Notes: generated by a model from the sequence alone, not told the origin. A stretch of 46,835 nucleotides of DNA from Pseudomonadota bacterium (GCA_017441205.1 JAFRYG010000120.1:1-46835); one strand, 5' to 3'; numbered from the stretch's first letter, positions 1 to 8,805 are shown. Translations and numbers: made by a program.

Positions 1-11
1 CGTCGAGGACG
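1..11 (+). tRNA. 3' end of a tRNA-Glu, cut by window edge
   Basis: The first 11 bases are identical to the last 11 bases of the tRNA-Glu at 235-307 (end of the T arm, acceptor strand CGAGGAC and discriminator G). The window therefore begins inside a further tRNA-Glu copy of the same cluster. No CCA follows. The call rests only on this short match and the tRNA context. Confidence 0.6.
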
Positions 12-56
12 TTTCCATGTGTCGCGCATGGCTTTGGCTTTATGCCAGAGTCCAGT

Positions 57-129
57 GGGACATTAGCTCAGTCGGTAGAGCAGCAGACTTTTAATCTGTT
101 TGTCGACAGTTCGATTCTGTCATGTCTCA
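57..129 (+). tRNA. tRNA-Lys (anticodon TTT)
   Basis: The cloverleaf is complete. Acceptor GGGACAT (57-63) pairs with ATGTCTC (122-128) with one G-T wobble, and the discriminator is A129. The anticodon loop reads CT-TTT-AA. T stem GACAG/CTGTC (105-109/117-121) encloses TTCGATT. The 3' CCA is not encoded. It is the first complete gene of the cluster and is followed four bases later by tRNA-Glu. Confidence 0.95.
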
Positions 130-132
130 TGC

Positions 133-208
133 GTCCCTGTCGTCTAGAGGCCTAGGACATCGGCCTTTCACGCCGACGACACGAGTTCGAATCTCGTCGG
201 GGACGCCA
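133..208 (+). tRNA. tRNA-Glu (anticodon TTC), CCA encoded
   Basis: Acceptor GTCCCTG (133-139) pairs with CGGGGAC (198-204), the discriminator is G205, and CCA is encoded at 206-208. The anticodon loop reads CT-TTC-AC. The T arm has the loop TTCGAAT. The body is identical to the copy at 235-307 except for compensating acceptor-stem changes. Confidence 0.95.
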
Positions 209-234
209 TTTTTTTATGCGGCACATTCATTTGT

Positions 235-307
235 GTCCTTGTCGTCTAGAGGCCTAGGACATCGGCCTTTCACGCCGACGACACGAGTTCGAATCTCGTC
301 GAGGACG
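235..307 (+). tRNA. tRNA-Glu (anticodon TTC), no encoded CCA
   Basis: Acceptor GTCCTTG (235-241) pairs with CGAGGAC (300-306) and the discriminator is G307. The following bases are CTG, so CCA must be added by nucleotidyltransferase. It differs from the copy at 133-208 by C-to-T and G-to-A changes on opposite sides of the same acceptor pair, which keeps the stem intact. It is the last tRNA before the terminator at 319. Confidence 0.95.
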
Positions 308-318
308 CTGTGCCTCAT

Positions 319-351
319 ATCCCCAAATCATTCGGTTTGGGGATTTTTTTT
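319..351 (+). terminator. Rho-independent terminator of the tRNA cluster
   Basis: A nine-pair stem ATCCCCAAA/TTTGGGGAT (319-327/336-344) with an eight-base loop is followed by an unbroken T run. It lies 12 bases after the last tRNA and fits termination of the tRNA transcript. Confidence 0.9.
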
Positions 352-375
352 GGTTTTTTTTCGGGAGGCGCGCTT

Positions 376-400
376 ATTTTGTCACTTTCAGTGACAAAAT
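376..400. repeat. Perfect inverted repeat, ATTTTGTCAC arms
   Basis: Ten-base perfect arms (376-385 and 391-400) flank TTTCA. No T run follows on either strand, so it is not a typical terminator. It could be an operator or an mRNA 3' stabiliser of the minus-strand run ending at 455. The function is unknown. Confidence 0.6.
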
Positions 401-411
401 ACAGCCGCGCT

Positions 412-445
412 CTGCCGCCTATTGGCTTGGCCAATACGGCGGCAG
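412..445. repeat. Palindromic repeat, TATTGGC core, copy 1
   Basis: Core TATTGGC-TTG-GCCAATA lies inside longer arms CTGCCGCC/GGCGGCAG with a one-base bulge. It is a member of the dispersed family also seen at 3136, 15707 and 40438. It sits directly after the stop of the small membrane protein gene at 455 and may end or protect that mRNA. Confidence 0.75.
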
Positions 446-454
446 CTCTCTTTA

Positions 455-862
455 TTAAACCCCTCCAAGCCGATTGGCCCAGTTCTCCGGATAATGGGCA
501 TCGTACCACCTGGAATCTTTTTTCTTCCAGGACTGATACCAGAACAGACAACACGACGGAAGACCAACCGCTAAGAGATACAACGGGCCCAGCCACAGCG
601 ATTGCCAGGAATGTCCCGATTCATGTTTGCACATCTGAGGCGATGCATCTTCGGGAACGAAAATGAAGGGCCCCAGGGAAAACCCAAAAGATGCATTCCC
701 CAAAGATACCCTGAACAGCGTCAGTGTATCATTGGTATAAACCCGACAGTTTCGGAAAATGGCGCAAATCACCAGCCCGACGATGAGCTGCGGAAACTGC
801 CACAGGCAGGCAAATACCGCATACGGGCTGGTGTAATTCATGGATTTTGGCCATTTTTTCAT
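455..862 (-). CDS. Small HEXXH integral membrane protein
   Basis: This 135-residue protein belongs to a type I have seen as a short hypothetical membrane protein with a conserved H-E-x-G-H-x-x-Q-S-L-x-L-G-P-L-Y-L core. Here the core begins at His80 (HESGH, residues 80-84), followed by a hydrophobic stretch, a basic segment, and a C-terminal W-A-N-R-L-G-G-V. Hydrophobic segments lie near residues 14-36, 47-70 and 88-110. HESGH matches the zinc metallopeptidase HEXXH pattern, but no third ligand can be assigned, so protease activity is only a possibility. Its ATG overlaps the TGA of the upstream prolyl oligopeptidase as ATGA, indicating translational coupling. It is the last gene of the Mla-like run. 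Confidence 0.75.
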   Translation of the reverse strand: MKKWPKSMNYTSPYAVFACLWQFPQLIVGLVICAIFRNCRVYTNDTLTLFRVSLGNASFGFSLGPFIFVPEDASPQMCKHESGHSWQSLWLGPLYLLAVGLPSCCLFWYQSWKKKDSRWYDAHYPENWANRLGGV

Positions 863-3081
863 GGCAGAACTTCATCCAGAAAAGCAAAAATATCCGCGAA
901 CTGAGCGATTCTCTGACGCGTCATGTCGGCGCCGCCATGTCCGGAATTCTTCTCGATTCTGAGCAGAACCGGGGCATCCGGATTCGTCGTATGATCCTGA
1001 ATGGCAGCCGTCATCTTGCGCGCATGCATGGGATCGACGCGATCATCGCTGTCTGCCCCAAGGAACAGCACCGGCGGATATTTTTCCGAACGCACATTGG
1101 CATAGGGTGAGTAGGCACGGATGTTTTTGAATTCGGCTTCGCTGGCTTCTGCATTGCCGTATTCGCTGATCCAGGTGCGGCCCGAACCAAATTTCTGATA
1201 CCGAATCATGTCGAGCAGCGGTACCGCACAAAGGATTGCGCCGTACAGGCCGGGACGCTGCGTCAGTGCAGCACCCGTCAGGAGTCCGCCGTTGGAACCA
1301 CCATAGGCCGCGACTGTGGCTGAACTCGTATACTTGTTTTGAATCAAATCTTCTGCGACGGCATAATAATCATCGAATACATTCTGCTTGTTCATGCCCA
1401 TGCCGGCCTGATGCCAGGATTCGCCGTATTCCGAACCGCCGCGAAGAATGGAATACACATAAATGCCGCCATTCTCGACCCACGCATAGGCGACGGGATT
1501 GAACCACGGTGTGATGGAAACATTGAATCCGCCGTAACCATAAATCATGGTTTTGGCCGTGCCGTCGAGTTTTGTGTCTTTGTGGCGCAGTACAAAGTAT
1601 GGCACTTTTGTGCCGTCCTTCGATGTGGCGAACCGCTGTTCACTGATGACATCGCCGGTTTTGGCCGGCGTCTTGATCTCGGCCCACATGCTGAGTTCCA
1701 GACTTTTGGGATCGAGTTTGTAAACACTGCCCGGGAGTTTGAACGAAGTAAACTTAAAATACGCTGCCTCTGATTTGTCTCGCCCGAACACGTGTTCTAT
1801 GGAGCCATTATCGGGAAGTTCAATCGTTTTTATCCATTGTCCCGAAAGATCGTAGACTTCGAGCTGATTGACGACATCCTTGAGGGTGACGACGAGGAGT
1901 TTGTCCTGAACGATTGCAAATTCCTGAATTACGCGGTCCTCAAATTCGGGAACGATCGGCTGCCAGTTGGATGCATCCATACGCTTTGCAAATTCCGAAG
2001 CGACATCGTTCCAGTCGACGGAAGCATTCGGGGATATTTTGTCTGACCTGAGATCGATTTTGACGATCCTGAACTTTGGCGCGCCGTCATTGGTGAGCAG
2101 ATACAGAATATTATCGACGATCATCGGTGAATACGTCGTTTTATCTTTTGCAGGAAGGGGGAACCATGCGGTGTTTGCCGGATCCCGGTATTGAATTTTG
2201 AGTGAATTCCCGTTCCATCCGTCATCGATAATGTAGGCGAGCCAGTTCCCGTCATTCGAAAGCATGGGATAATGGAATTTGGTCGGATCCCTGAGCGGTT
2301 CGACGATGACTTTATCTTCGGACGCAGCAGTTCCCAGTTTATGGAAGCGGACATCGGTCATGCCCGGGCGCTCATCGACGGGAATTGCAGGATCGGTCGG
2401 GAAATACGTGTAATAAAAGCCGCTTTCATCTTCGAGCCACTCCGGATCTGCATAGCGGGCGCCTTCGATGATATCGGGCAGATTCTTTCCGGAATCGACA
2501 TCCATGATGTAGAGCGTGGCCTGATCGGCATTATTCTGTTTGAGCGTATAGGCCATGAACTTTCCATCCGGAGAGGGAAAATAATGGCCGATGGATACGG
2601 AACCATCGGAAGAGAGCTGGTTGGGATCGAGCAGGACGCGCTTCGCGCCATCATTTGCGGACAGATCCCGGACGTAGATGATGCTCTTTTCGTCCTTTGC
2701 ACCGCGTTCGCTGAAAAATGCCTTATTCTTTCGGACGAGCGGGGCTGAGATGGCGGGAACGTAGAGCAGTTCAGACAATCGCGATTCATATTTATTCCGC
2801 GTCGGCAGATTTTCGAGATAATCGCGGGCGCGCTTATCCTGAGCTTTCATCCAGGTCTGGACGTCCGGATTGGAAGCATCTTCGAGCCAGCGATAGGGAT
2901 CGGGGACTTTTTCGCCCCACAATTCGTCATAATCATCGCCCGGGCGATTGTCGGGATGCGATGCGATTACCGGGGCTGATGCCGTTTGGGATTCGGCTGG
3001 AGATTGTACGGGAGCGGAAGGAGCTGCGGCACAGGCTGTGACGAACAGGGAGAGTGAGAACATGGCAATTCGTTTAATCAT
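859..3081 (-). CDS. Prolyl oligopeptidase family lipoprotein (S9A)
   Basis: This 740-residue serine peptidase would cleave short proline-containing peptides in the periplasm. The chosen ATG gives a lipoprotein signal (MIKRIAMFSLSLFVTAC). The longer reading frame to 3210 would translate a palindromic repeat and is not credible. An N-terminal beta-propeller is followed by the alpha/beta hydrolase domain. The catalytic set is visible: Ser596 in GGSNGG, Asp in DSDDRV (677-682), and His715 in NSGHGG. Length and motif order match the S9A family. Residues after the lipid Cys are Ala-rich and non-acidic, which fits a periplasmic location. It overlaps the next gene by ATGA and belongs to the Mla-like run, although a gap of about 140 bases with a palindrome separates it from the preceding gene, so it may be partly uncoupled. 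Confidence 0.93.
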   Translation of the reverse strand: MIKRIAMFSLSLFVTACAAAPSAPVQSPAESQTASAPVIASHPDNRPGDDYDELWGEKVPDPYRWLEDASNPDVQTWMKAQDKRARDYLENLPTRNKYESRLSELLYVPAISAPLVRKNKAFFSERGAKDEKSIIYVRDLSANDGAKRVLLDPNQLSSDGSVSIGHYFPSPDGKFMAYTLKQNNADQATLYIMDVDSGKNLPDIIEGARYADPEWLEDESGFYYTYFPTDPAIPVDERPGMTDVRFHKLGTAASEDKVIVEPLRDPTKFHYPMLSNDGNWLAYIIDDGWNGNSLKIQYRDPANTAWFPLPAKDKTTYSPMIVDNILYLLTNDGAPKFRIVKIDLRSDKISPNASVDWNDVASEFAKRMDASNWQPIVPEFEDRVIQEFAIVQDKLLVVTLKDVVNQLEVYDLSGQWIKTIELPDNGSIEHVFGRDKSEAAYFKFTSFKLPGSVYKLDPKSLELSMWAEIKTPAKTGDVISEQRFATSKDGTKVPYFVLRHKDTKLDGTAKTMIYGYGGFNVSITPWFNPVAYAWVENGGIYVYSILRGGSEYGESWHQAGMGMNKQNVFDDYYAVAEDLIQNKYTSSATVAAYGGSNGGLLTGAALTQRPGLYGAILCAVPLLDMIRYQKFGSGRTWISEYGNAEASEAEFKNIRAYSPYANVRSEKYPPVLFLGADSDDRVDPMHARKMTAAIQDHTTNPDAPVLLRIEKNSGHGGADMTRQRIAQFADIFAFLDEVLP

Positions 3082-3135
3082 GTGAACCAGCGTATGGGGG
3101 ATGAATCGGGCAGTGCCGGATTTGAACGGAAAGAA

Positions 3136-3169
3136 CGCGCGGCGTATTGGCAGCGCCAATAGCAGCGCG
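3136..3169. repeat. Palindromic repeat, TATTGGC core, copy 2
   Basis: Core TATTGGC-AGC-GCCAATA (3145-3161) lies within GC-rich imperfect arms starting CGCGC and ending GCGCG. It is located between the outer-membrane-type gene and the prolyl oligopeptidase gene. Its presence argues against an upstream start for the latter. Confidence 0.75.
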
Positions 3170-3221
3170 GAGGTGCCGTATTTTGCCTGCAAAAAAGGCA
3201 CCTCATACAAAAGTGATAAAA

Positions 3222-4934
3222 TTACAATACTTTGTAGGAGAATCGCAGCTGAACGAACTGATCGAGCTGAACTTCAGAGATGACCCTGACGTCGTAATTC
3301 AGTCGCAAAGTATAGGAAAGACTTGCAATCGAAGAGAGGCGGATGGCGGCATCCAGCTTAAAATCGACGATAGGATATTTCATATTGTCGAAGGGATCGA
3401 TCATCGTGGCATCGATCTTGAGGGTAAACCACTGAATGGGCGTCAGATCGAGCGTCGTTGCGGCCTCGATACCAAACTGCGAAGAACCTTCCAGAGGCAT
3501 CAAATCCACGATTTTATCATCGTTGTCTATATGTGAGACGATGAACAGATCGCGGATGTTGACATAGCGATAGGCCAGACCGAGCCTTGCGGCCATTTTA
3601 AACCAGTTTCCGACGGTAAAATCGAAGCGTCCGCCGATACCGGTATTGATTTCGATGGGAGAGAAGGAGGGGGAGAGCTTGATTTCGGTCTGGTCTGGCT
3701 TGACGGATTTGATCTCGTCATTTTTATCGAGCACGTGGACGGTATAGTTTCCGGTCAGTTCCTGCCATGCGGGAGCCATATTGGATTCGAACGAAAACCT
3801 GACGTAGGGACCAAACCAGTCGATGAAGCGATAGGTATAGAGCAGTTCCAGGTTGAGCTCGTCGACGGACGTGATGAAGGGTTTGTCTTCGAAACGAATC
3901 GTGCCGCCGATTTCGGCATTGAGGCGCGTGTAGAGGAAATGTCTTTTCAGCCCGAGCGTGTAGTAGGATTCGAGGAATGCGCTGACATCGAGGACTTGTC
4001 CGGGCGCTTTGCCGACGACATTGTCGGTTCTGTTAAAGCGGACGGAACCGCCGATGAGCAAACCGGCCCACCACCAGCGTTCCTCCATATCCTCGATGAG
4101 GTCATCGATTTCGCCGCCGCCGAGGACATTTCCGTTTTCTTCATCCAGGACGAGGGTGATGCGCGAGAGCTGGCCGGGTTCGAGTCTGACCGTAATGAAA
4201 TTCTTTCGAGCCTGATAGCCTTCGCCGGCCGAAATGATCATGTACTGCCCCGGCCACAGAAGCCACGTCGAGAGTCTTTCGCCTTCGTTGAGAAGCGCGC
4301 CGGAACCCAGGCCGATGTATCTTCGATCGGGCAGGCGGACGATTTCGTAGTTTCCTCTGAAATTGGAACCGCGATCATTGACGACTTTGATAATCAGTCC
4401 CGACCACTCGACGGGGATCGTCGTGATGGCTCCCTCGACGACATGAACATCGAATTCCGGCAAATCCGCAGAAACATTGGATCCGACAGTGACCGTATAA
4501 TCTCCGGCCGGGACGAACGCCGTGGATCCCGTAAAAGATTCCTTGACGAGTTTATGGGATGAGTCGCGGATTTGAATTTTGGGTTCGGTGATGCCGGCGG
4601 TCATGGCCGGAACGAAGATACCTCCGTTGAGCATGGGCATGAGCTGGGCATCGCGTTCTCTCTGGATGGCCGGATCGGGACTGAGCCAGGTCGCGGATCC
4701 TTTGTGGGGATCGCCAACATCCTCCTGATTCTCGTCAGACGATACGGATTCGAATCCAAGATCCGTGTTTTCGCCGGGATTTGAATTATCGACAGAAATC
4801 AAGGCCCAGCGAGAGGTATCGAGCTTGTCGCTTTCGCTTTCCTGAGCTATCGCAGATACAGCAAATCCCAGCGTCGAGATGGCGAACGCGAAGGGAAAAA
4901 GCTGTTGTATGCAATGAGAAAGGAATCTGGGCAT
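3222..4934 (-). CDS. Outer-membrane-type protein with PEGA-like segment
   Basis: This 570-residue protein has a cleavable signal peptide (ending about AIAQES, residue 31). Residues about 105-140 resemble a PEGA-type surface beta domain (FVPAGDYTVTVGS). Residues 250-290 hold an acidic linker. The last 280 residues alternate aromatic and polar residues in strands and end FVQLRFSYKVL, as expected for a transmembrane beta-barrel. I do not recognise a named family. It starts 19 bases after the auxiliary lipoprotein gene of the Mla-like locus, so it may be the outer-membrane end of that lipid pathway. That role is inferred only from position. An autotransported or surface protein unrelated to lipid traffic is the alternative. 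Confidence 0.75.
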   Translation of the reverse strand: MPRFLSHCIQQLFPFAFAISTLGFAVSAIAQESESDKLDTSRWALISVDNSNPGENTDLGFESVSSDENQEDVGDPHKGSATWLSPDPAIQRERDAQLMPMLNGGIFVPAMTAGITEPKIQIRDSSHKLVKESFTGSTAFVPAGDYTVTVGSNVSADLPEFDVHVVEGAITTIPVEWSGLIIKVVNDRGSNFRGNYEIVRLPDRRYIGLGSGALLNEGERLSTWLLWPGQYMIISAGEGYQARKNFITVRLEPGQLSRITLVLDEENGNVLGGGEIDDLIEDMEERWWWAGLLIGGSVRFNRTDNVVGKAPGQVLDVSAFLESYYTLGLKRHFLYTRLNAEIGGTIRFEDKPFITSVDELNLELLYTYRFIDWFGPYVRFSFESNMAPAWQELTGNYTVHVLDKNDEIKSVKPDQTEIKLSPSFSPIEINTGIGGRFDFTVGNWFKMAARLGLAYRYVNIRDLFIVSHIDNDDKIVDLMPLEGSSQFGIEAATTLDLTPIQWFTLKIDATMIDPFDNMKYPIVDFKLDAAIRLSSIASLSYTLRLNYDVRVISEVQLDQFVQLRFSYKVL

Positions 4935-4953
4935 ATCGCAATGATATCAGAAT

Positions 4954-5778
4954 TTACCGTTCGGGGGCTTTCGGTTTGTTTTTCAGCGTCGCTCTGGGCA
5001 TGTCACGCGAATCATCTTCGGAAGGATTGTTTTCGGATTCTGCAGAAGATGCGTCAAAATCGAGTGCTGGTGAACTGTCGGCAGAATCCGGCTCAGAATC
5101 ATCCTGGCTCTGTGAGTGGGATGACGACAGCCTGGCAGACAAACTCTTATCCAGATTATCAAAGGTTTTGACGAGTTCAGAGTCCAGAAGTTCGCTGATT
5201 GCCTTGACGACGTAGACCGGCTTGTTGTCGGCCACCGGTCGTCTGACATCGAATGAATACGTCCATACGTTTGCACTGTCTTCGGTTCTCTGAAGCGTGA
5301 ACCTCAGGGCAAGATGCGCGTACCATTCCGTTTCGGAGACATCGAGCTCTTCGATGGCGTTGATTTCAATGTCGAGAATATAGTCGGGCAGACGATCTTC
5401 GATGGTCGTGGATACGGTTTTGAAAATATTCGTGTAGCGCAGATGTCCCGAGATGAGTTCGGGGAGCATTTTTCTCGGTTTGGCGGCCCAAAGACGATAC
5501 CAGTAGTACTGAAATTCGTAGGGATTGGCGCGATAGACGATTTCCTGGCGGTCATACGCCAGGGCCGACGTGACATTTTGAATCACCACACTTTTGTTGA
5601 ATTTCGGTGCATTGTATTTGGGCTGAGTCCCAAGGGTATAGTCGATGCTGAAGTAGGTGCGTTCCGGAGCTTTGCTGCCGAAACACCCGGACAGGAAAAG
5701 ACATCCGAGTGCCATGAACAGACACAGGATGATGCCCTTCGAAAAACCATTCCAATGTGACATATGCAAGGATTTCAT
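4954..5778 (-). CDS. ABC transport auxiliary lipoprotein (PqiC-like)
   Basis: This 274-residue lipoprotein has lipobox LFLSGC (Cys at about residue 32). The mature part, with TYFSIDYTLG and ALAYDRQEIVYR, matches the ABC_trans_aux/PqiC family, the outer-membrane lipoprotein partner of MCE transporters. The C-terminal 70 residues form a Ser/Asp/Glu-rich tail that is longer than usual for the family. Its ATG overlaps the stop of the MCE gene as ATGA, so the two are translationally coupled. It probably links the MCE tunnel to the outer membrane. Confidence 0.85.
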   Translation of the reverse strand: MKSLHMSHWNGFSKGIILCLFMALGCLFLSGCFGSKAPERTYFSIDYTLGTQPKYNAPKFNKSVVIQNVTSALAYDRQEIVYRANPYEFQYYWYRLWAAKPRKMLPELISGHLRYTNIFKTVSTTIEDRLPDYILDIEINAIEELDVSETEWYAHLALRFTLQRTEDSANVWTYSFDVRRPVADNKPVYVVKAISELLDSELVKTFDNLDKSLSARLSSSHSQSQDDSEPDSADSSPALDFDASSAESENNPSEDDSRDMPRATLKNKPKAPER

Positions 5779-6761
5779 CGAGGTAACTGGCGCTCCTTTT
5801 CGGTTCGTCCGCTAATCAGGACTGACGGATTTTCGACAAGAATCTGTGTAAATTCATTGATATTTTCGACGCTCGTCTCAAGTTCTCTCATAACTCGCTG
5901 GAGATCTGTTCTGAGTCGCAAAACCGTGACATTCGTATCCGAAACGAGCCTGTTGACGGACTGGATCGTCTGTCCGAGTTCCTGATCACTGGCCCGGTTC
6001 GAGACATTCTCCACCAACAGGTTGACGGAATCGAGGATCGTCGTCACTTTCTTTGTATTGTGCGGTGTTGCGATATCTCCGATGGCTTTCTGGGCCACCT
6101 CTACAGCACTCTCGATTTTGTCCATGCTGGAATCGACTTTGGCAATGACATCTTTGGCATTGAGGACGATTTCGTCGATATTGCCTTTATTGTTGTCGAG
6201 GAGCTGATTGACATTATTGGTGATGCCTTCGACTTCGGCGAGTATTGTGGAAATCTTGTCCATATTGGTCGGATTGGTGACGGCGACGAGATTGTCGAGC
6301 AAATCCTCGAGTTTATCCGCAATATTGATGACTTTGGTCACGACGGCACCGAGATCCGAATTCTGAGCGACGATGGTGTCACCGGGCTTGAGCTTTTTGG
6401 AATTCTTGTTTCCGCCCTTCATTGCAAGTCTTTTGGACCCCGTAATACCGGTCATTTCGGGCATGGCAACGGTATCATCGGTAACCGGCGTTCCATGTTC
6501 CAGACTGATGATGATCCGGATGAGGCTGGGATCTTCTTCATCCAGTCTGACGCTTTCGATGCGGCCGACGTTGATATCGTTGAAGCGAACCTGTCCGCCG
6601 ACTTCGAGTCCGCCGGAACCACCGTGAAGCAAAACCGTGTATTCATCGCGCACCTGCAGCAGACTTGCACCCATCAGGTAGAGCAGGGTAGCGATAACGA
6701 TCACCGTGGATGTAATGAGAAAAATACTCAATCGTATTTTTTGCGAGCGTGTTGCTGCCAT
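5775..6761 (-). CDS. MCE-domain (MlaD-like) substrate-binding protein
   Basis: This 328-residue protein is anchored in the inner membrane by one helix (about residues 11-33). A single MCE domain (about 38-115, with GLEVGGQVRFNDINVGRIESV) is followed by a long alpha-helical region rich in heptad-like Asn/Val/Ile patterns up to about residue 300. MCE proteins form hexameric rings that carry phospholipid between inner and outer membrane. It lies between mlaF-like and pqiC-like genes in the same run, which supports that job. The long helical tail is like PqiB/YebT-type tunnels more than short E. coli MlaD. Confidence 0.92.
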   Translation of the reverse strand: MAATRSQKIRLSIFLITSTVIVIATLLYLMGASLLQVRDEYTVLLHGGSGGLEVGGQVRFNDINVGRIESVRLDEEDPSLIRIIISLEHGTPVTDDTVAMPEMTGITGSKRLAMKGGNKNSKKLKPGDTIVAQNSDLGAVVTKVINIADKLEDLLDNLVAVTNPTNMDKISTILAEVEGITNNVNQLLDNNKGNIDEIVLNAKDVIAKVDSSMDKIESAVEVAQKAIGDIATPHNTKKVTTILDSVNLLVENVSNRASDQELGQTIQSVNRLVSDTNVTVLRLRTDLQRVMRELETSVENINEFTQILVENPSVLISGRTEKERQLPR

Positions 6762-6822
6762 TTGTTATTGTCCCAAATATGGAGTAAAGTGCAGGAGACT
6801 GAAAACCTATAATGATTGCGAA

Positions 6823-7620
6823 TTAATCCCGGTATTTCTGCCAGAGACTCTGAACACCGGGATGGCCTTCGTTTGAAGCACGAGCAAAGAAATTCCTGAC
6901 GAGAGGAAGATCGCAGTTCAATGCCTCATTGAGCGGGCCGTCAAATTTGACATACCCCTTATCCAGCATAACGATGCGATCTGCAATGCGTTTAATGCTG
7001 TCGAGATCATGGGTAACGACGATGAGCGTCATGCCGAGTTCTTCCTTTAGCCGGATCATGAGAGCGTCGAGATCTGCTGCAGTGACGGGATCGAGTCCGG
7101 CGGACGGCTCATCGCTCAGAACGAGTTCCGGTTCCAGGACCATGGCGCGCGCAAAACCTGCGCGCTTGAGCATACCGCCGCTGAGCTCACCCGGAAGGAG
7201 ATGAACGGCATGCGTGAGCTGAACCTGGGCGAGTTTGTGATAGACGAGCTCCTCGATGACATCGTCGGGGAGTTTTGTATGTGCCATGAGCGGGATTTTC
7301 AGGTTGTCCAGGACAGTCAGGGAATTGATGAGTCCGCCGTTCTGGTACATGAATCCGACGCGGCTCAGGAATTCCGATCTGGCATCGTCATCCAGACTGT
7401 TGACATCTTCCCCGAGGACCCTGACGGAACCGCCCTTGTGAGGAACGAGCCCTATCGTCGAACGCAGAAACGTCGACTTGCCGCATCCCGAACCGCCGCA
7501 GATACAGGTCACACTGCCGCGCGCGATTTTGGTCGTTATATCGTGCAAAATCGTGCGTTCGCCGTATCCGACAGCAAAATGTTCCGCCTCAATGACGTAT
7601 GGGGATGGTTCAGAACTCAT
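6823..7620 (-). CDS. MlaF-like ABC transporter ATPase
   Basis: This 265-residue cytoplasmic ATPase powers the MCE lipid transporter. Walker A GGSGCGKST is at residues 42-50, the signature LSGGM is near 145, Walker B LVLSDEPSAGLDP is near 166-178, and the switch His is in VVTHDLDS. The length is normal for the family. It begins three bases after the stop of the MlaE-like gene. It is the only ATPase gene of this type in the window, and the second MCE/MlaE locus at 31-33.5 kb may depend on it. Confidence 0.93.
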   Translation of the reverse strand: MSSEPSPYVIEAEHFAVGYGERTILHDITTKIARGSVTCICGGSGCGKSTFLRSTIGLVPHKGGSVRVLGEDVNSLDDDARSEFLSRVGFMYQNGGLINSLTVLDNLKIPLMAHTKLPDDVIEELVYHKLAQVQLTHAVHLLPGELSGGMLKRAGFARAMVLEPELVLSDEPSAGLDPVTAADLDALMIRLKEELGMTLIVVTHDLDSIKRIADRIVMLDKGYVKFDGPLNEALNCDLPLVRNFFARASNEGHPGVQSLWQKYRD

Positions 7621-7623
7621 GAA

Positions 7624-8730
7624 TCAGAAATAGAAAATAATGCTGAACAGTGCATCGGCAATGATGCACCAGAAAATACTCAGAACGACGCTGGACGTCG
7701 TGACCCTGCCGACGGCATCCGAACCGCCGTAAGCACTGAATCCCTGATGCGCCGCGACCCAGACGATGATCCAGGAAAAAACGAGGCTCTTCAGGAGTGT
7801 GACGAGAACATCCTTGAGGAATACAGCCGTCGACAGTTCATGAAAGAATGCCGATGGACTCAATCCCATGTAAAATACGCCAATTAAAAAACCGCCCAAA
7901 ATACCGCAGACCATCGAAAAGACGGTCAGTCCGGGCATCGTCAGGGATATTGCCCTGAATTTGGGTAATACCACATATTTGATGGGGTCCAGTCCCATCG
8001 TGCGAATGCCGGCGATTTCTTCGTTGATCATCATCGTCGCAATTTCTGCGGCAATCGAAGCACCACTTCGGCCTGCCATAATAATTGCAGTCAGCAGCGG
8101 GGCCAATTCCCTGACCATCGAGATGCCGATCATGTCGGCCATCAAAATATCGGCACCAAATAACTTCAGGAGTGAAGCCGCCTGAAGCGCAACGACGATA
8201 CCGACGAGCAGCGTCAGGAGACTGACGATGCCGAGTGCTCCAAGCCCAATCTGATTGGCTTCCTGCCAGACAGCACCCTTGCGGACCCTTTTGGTTCGCT
8301 TGTCCTCAAAAATATTAAAGAACAGGGTATCCGCGACGAGCTGAAGAAAATCGATGCCCCTGTCCTTATAGGCAATGATCTTGTCTCCGTTGGACTCGAG
8401 CCAGTCACCAAGCGTAAATTTCTTCTTTTGAGGCGTATCCAGCCATAAAAAACGATCGAGAACTTTGGCTACCTGAGCGTTTGCACCCTGAATTTCTATG
8501 CCTACCGAACGCTGTTCGGCATTGCGTTTGAGCAGCGAAAACAAGCCGCTTCCAACCGTATCGATGGTTTCGAGTTTGGACAGATCGAAGATAATCGTCG
8601 ACCCTCCTGAGGCATGCGCAACAATATCCTTGAGAGACTTCGAGCATCGTTCGACATCGTGGATCGTCAGTTCACCCGACAAACTCACGCATTTGCGCCC
8701 CTCGCGCACTGATTCCGACAACTCAAACAT
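7624..8730 (-). CDS. STAS-MlaE fusion permease
   Basis: This 368-residue protein joins an N-terminal STAS domain (about residues 1-95, with IIFDLSKLETIDTVGSGLFSL) to a MlaE-type permease (about 130-368, with ELAPLLTAIIMAGRSGASIAAE, split here over the permease loop). In E. coli the two parts are separate proteins, MlaB and MlaE. Fusions of this kind are known in other phyla. The permease has five to six membrane helices. It is the first gene of the minus-strand Mla-like run and directly precedes the ATPase gene. Confidence 0.92.
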   Translation of the reverse strand: MFELSESVREGRKCVSLSGELTIHDVERCSKSLKDIVAHASGGSTIIFDLSKLETIDTVGSGLFSLLKRNAEQRSVGIEIQGANAQVAKVLDRFLWLDTPQKKKFTLGDWLESNGDKIIAYKDRGIDFLQLVADTLFFNIFEDKRTKRVRKGAVWQEANQIGLGALGIVSLLTLLVGIVVALQAASLLKLFGADILMADMIGISMVRELAPLLTAIIMAGRSGASIAAEIATMMINEEIAGIRTMGLDPIKYVVLPKFRAISLTMPGLTVFSMVCGILGGFLIGVFYMGLSPSAFFHELSTAVFLKDVLVTLLKSLVFSWIIVWVAAHQGFSAYGGSDAVGRVTTSSVVLSIFWCIIADALFSIIFYF

Positions 8731-8805
8731 GCTTCAGTCCACACACTTACACAGACACACACTGCCCCGTCGTGTTTTTTTACTCATAATGAGTCTGAAT
8801 ATCAA

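Noticed and set aside
122-394. Open frame of 90 codons on the plus strand
   Set aside because: It runs through two tRNA-Glu genes and the terminator; the repeated peptide is only the tRNA sequence read as protein.
3082-3210. N-terminal extension of the prolyl oligopeptidase
   Set aside because: It would translate a palindromic repeat and hide a good lipoprotein signal that starts at 3081.
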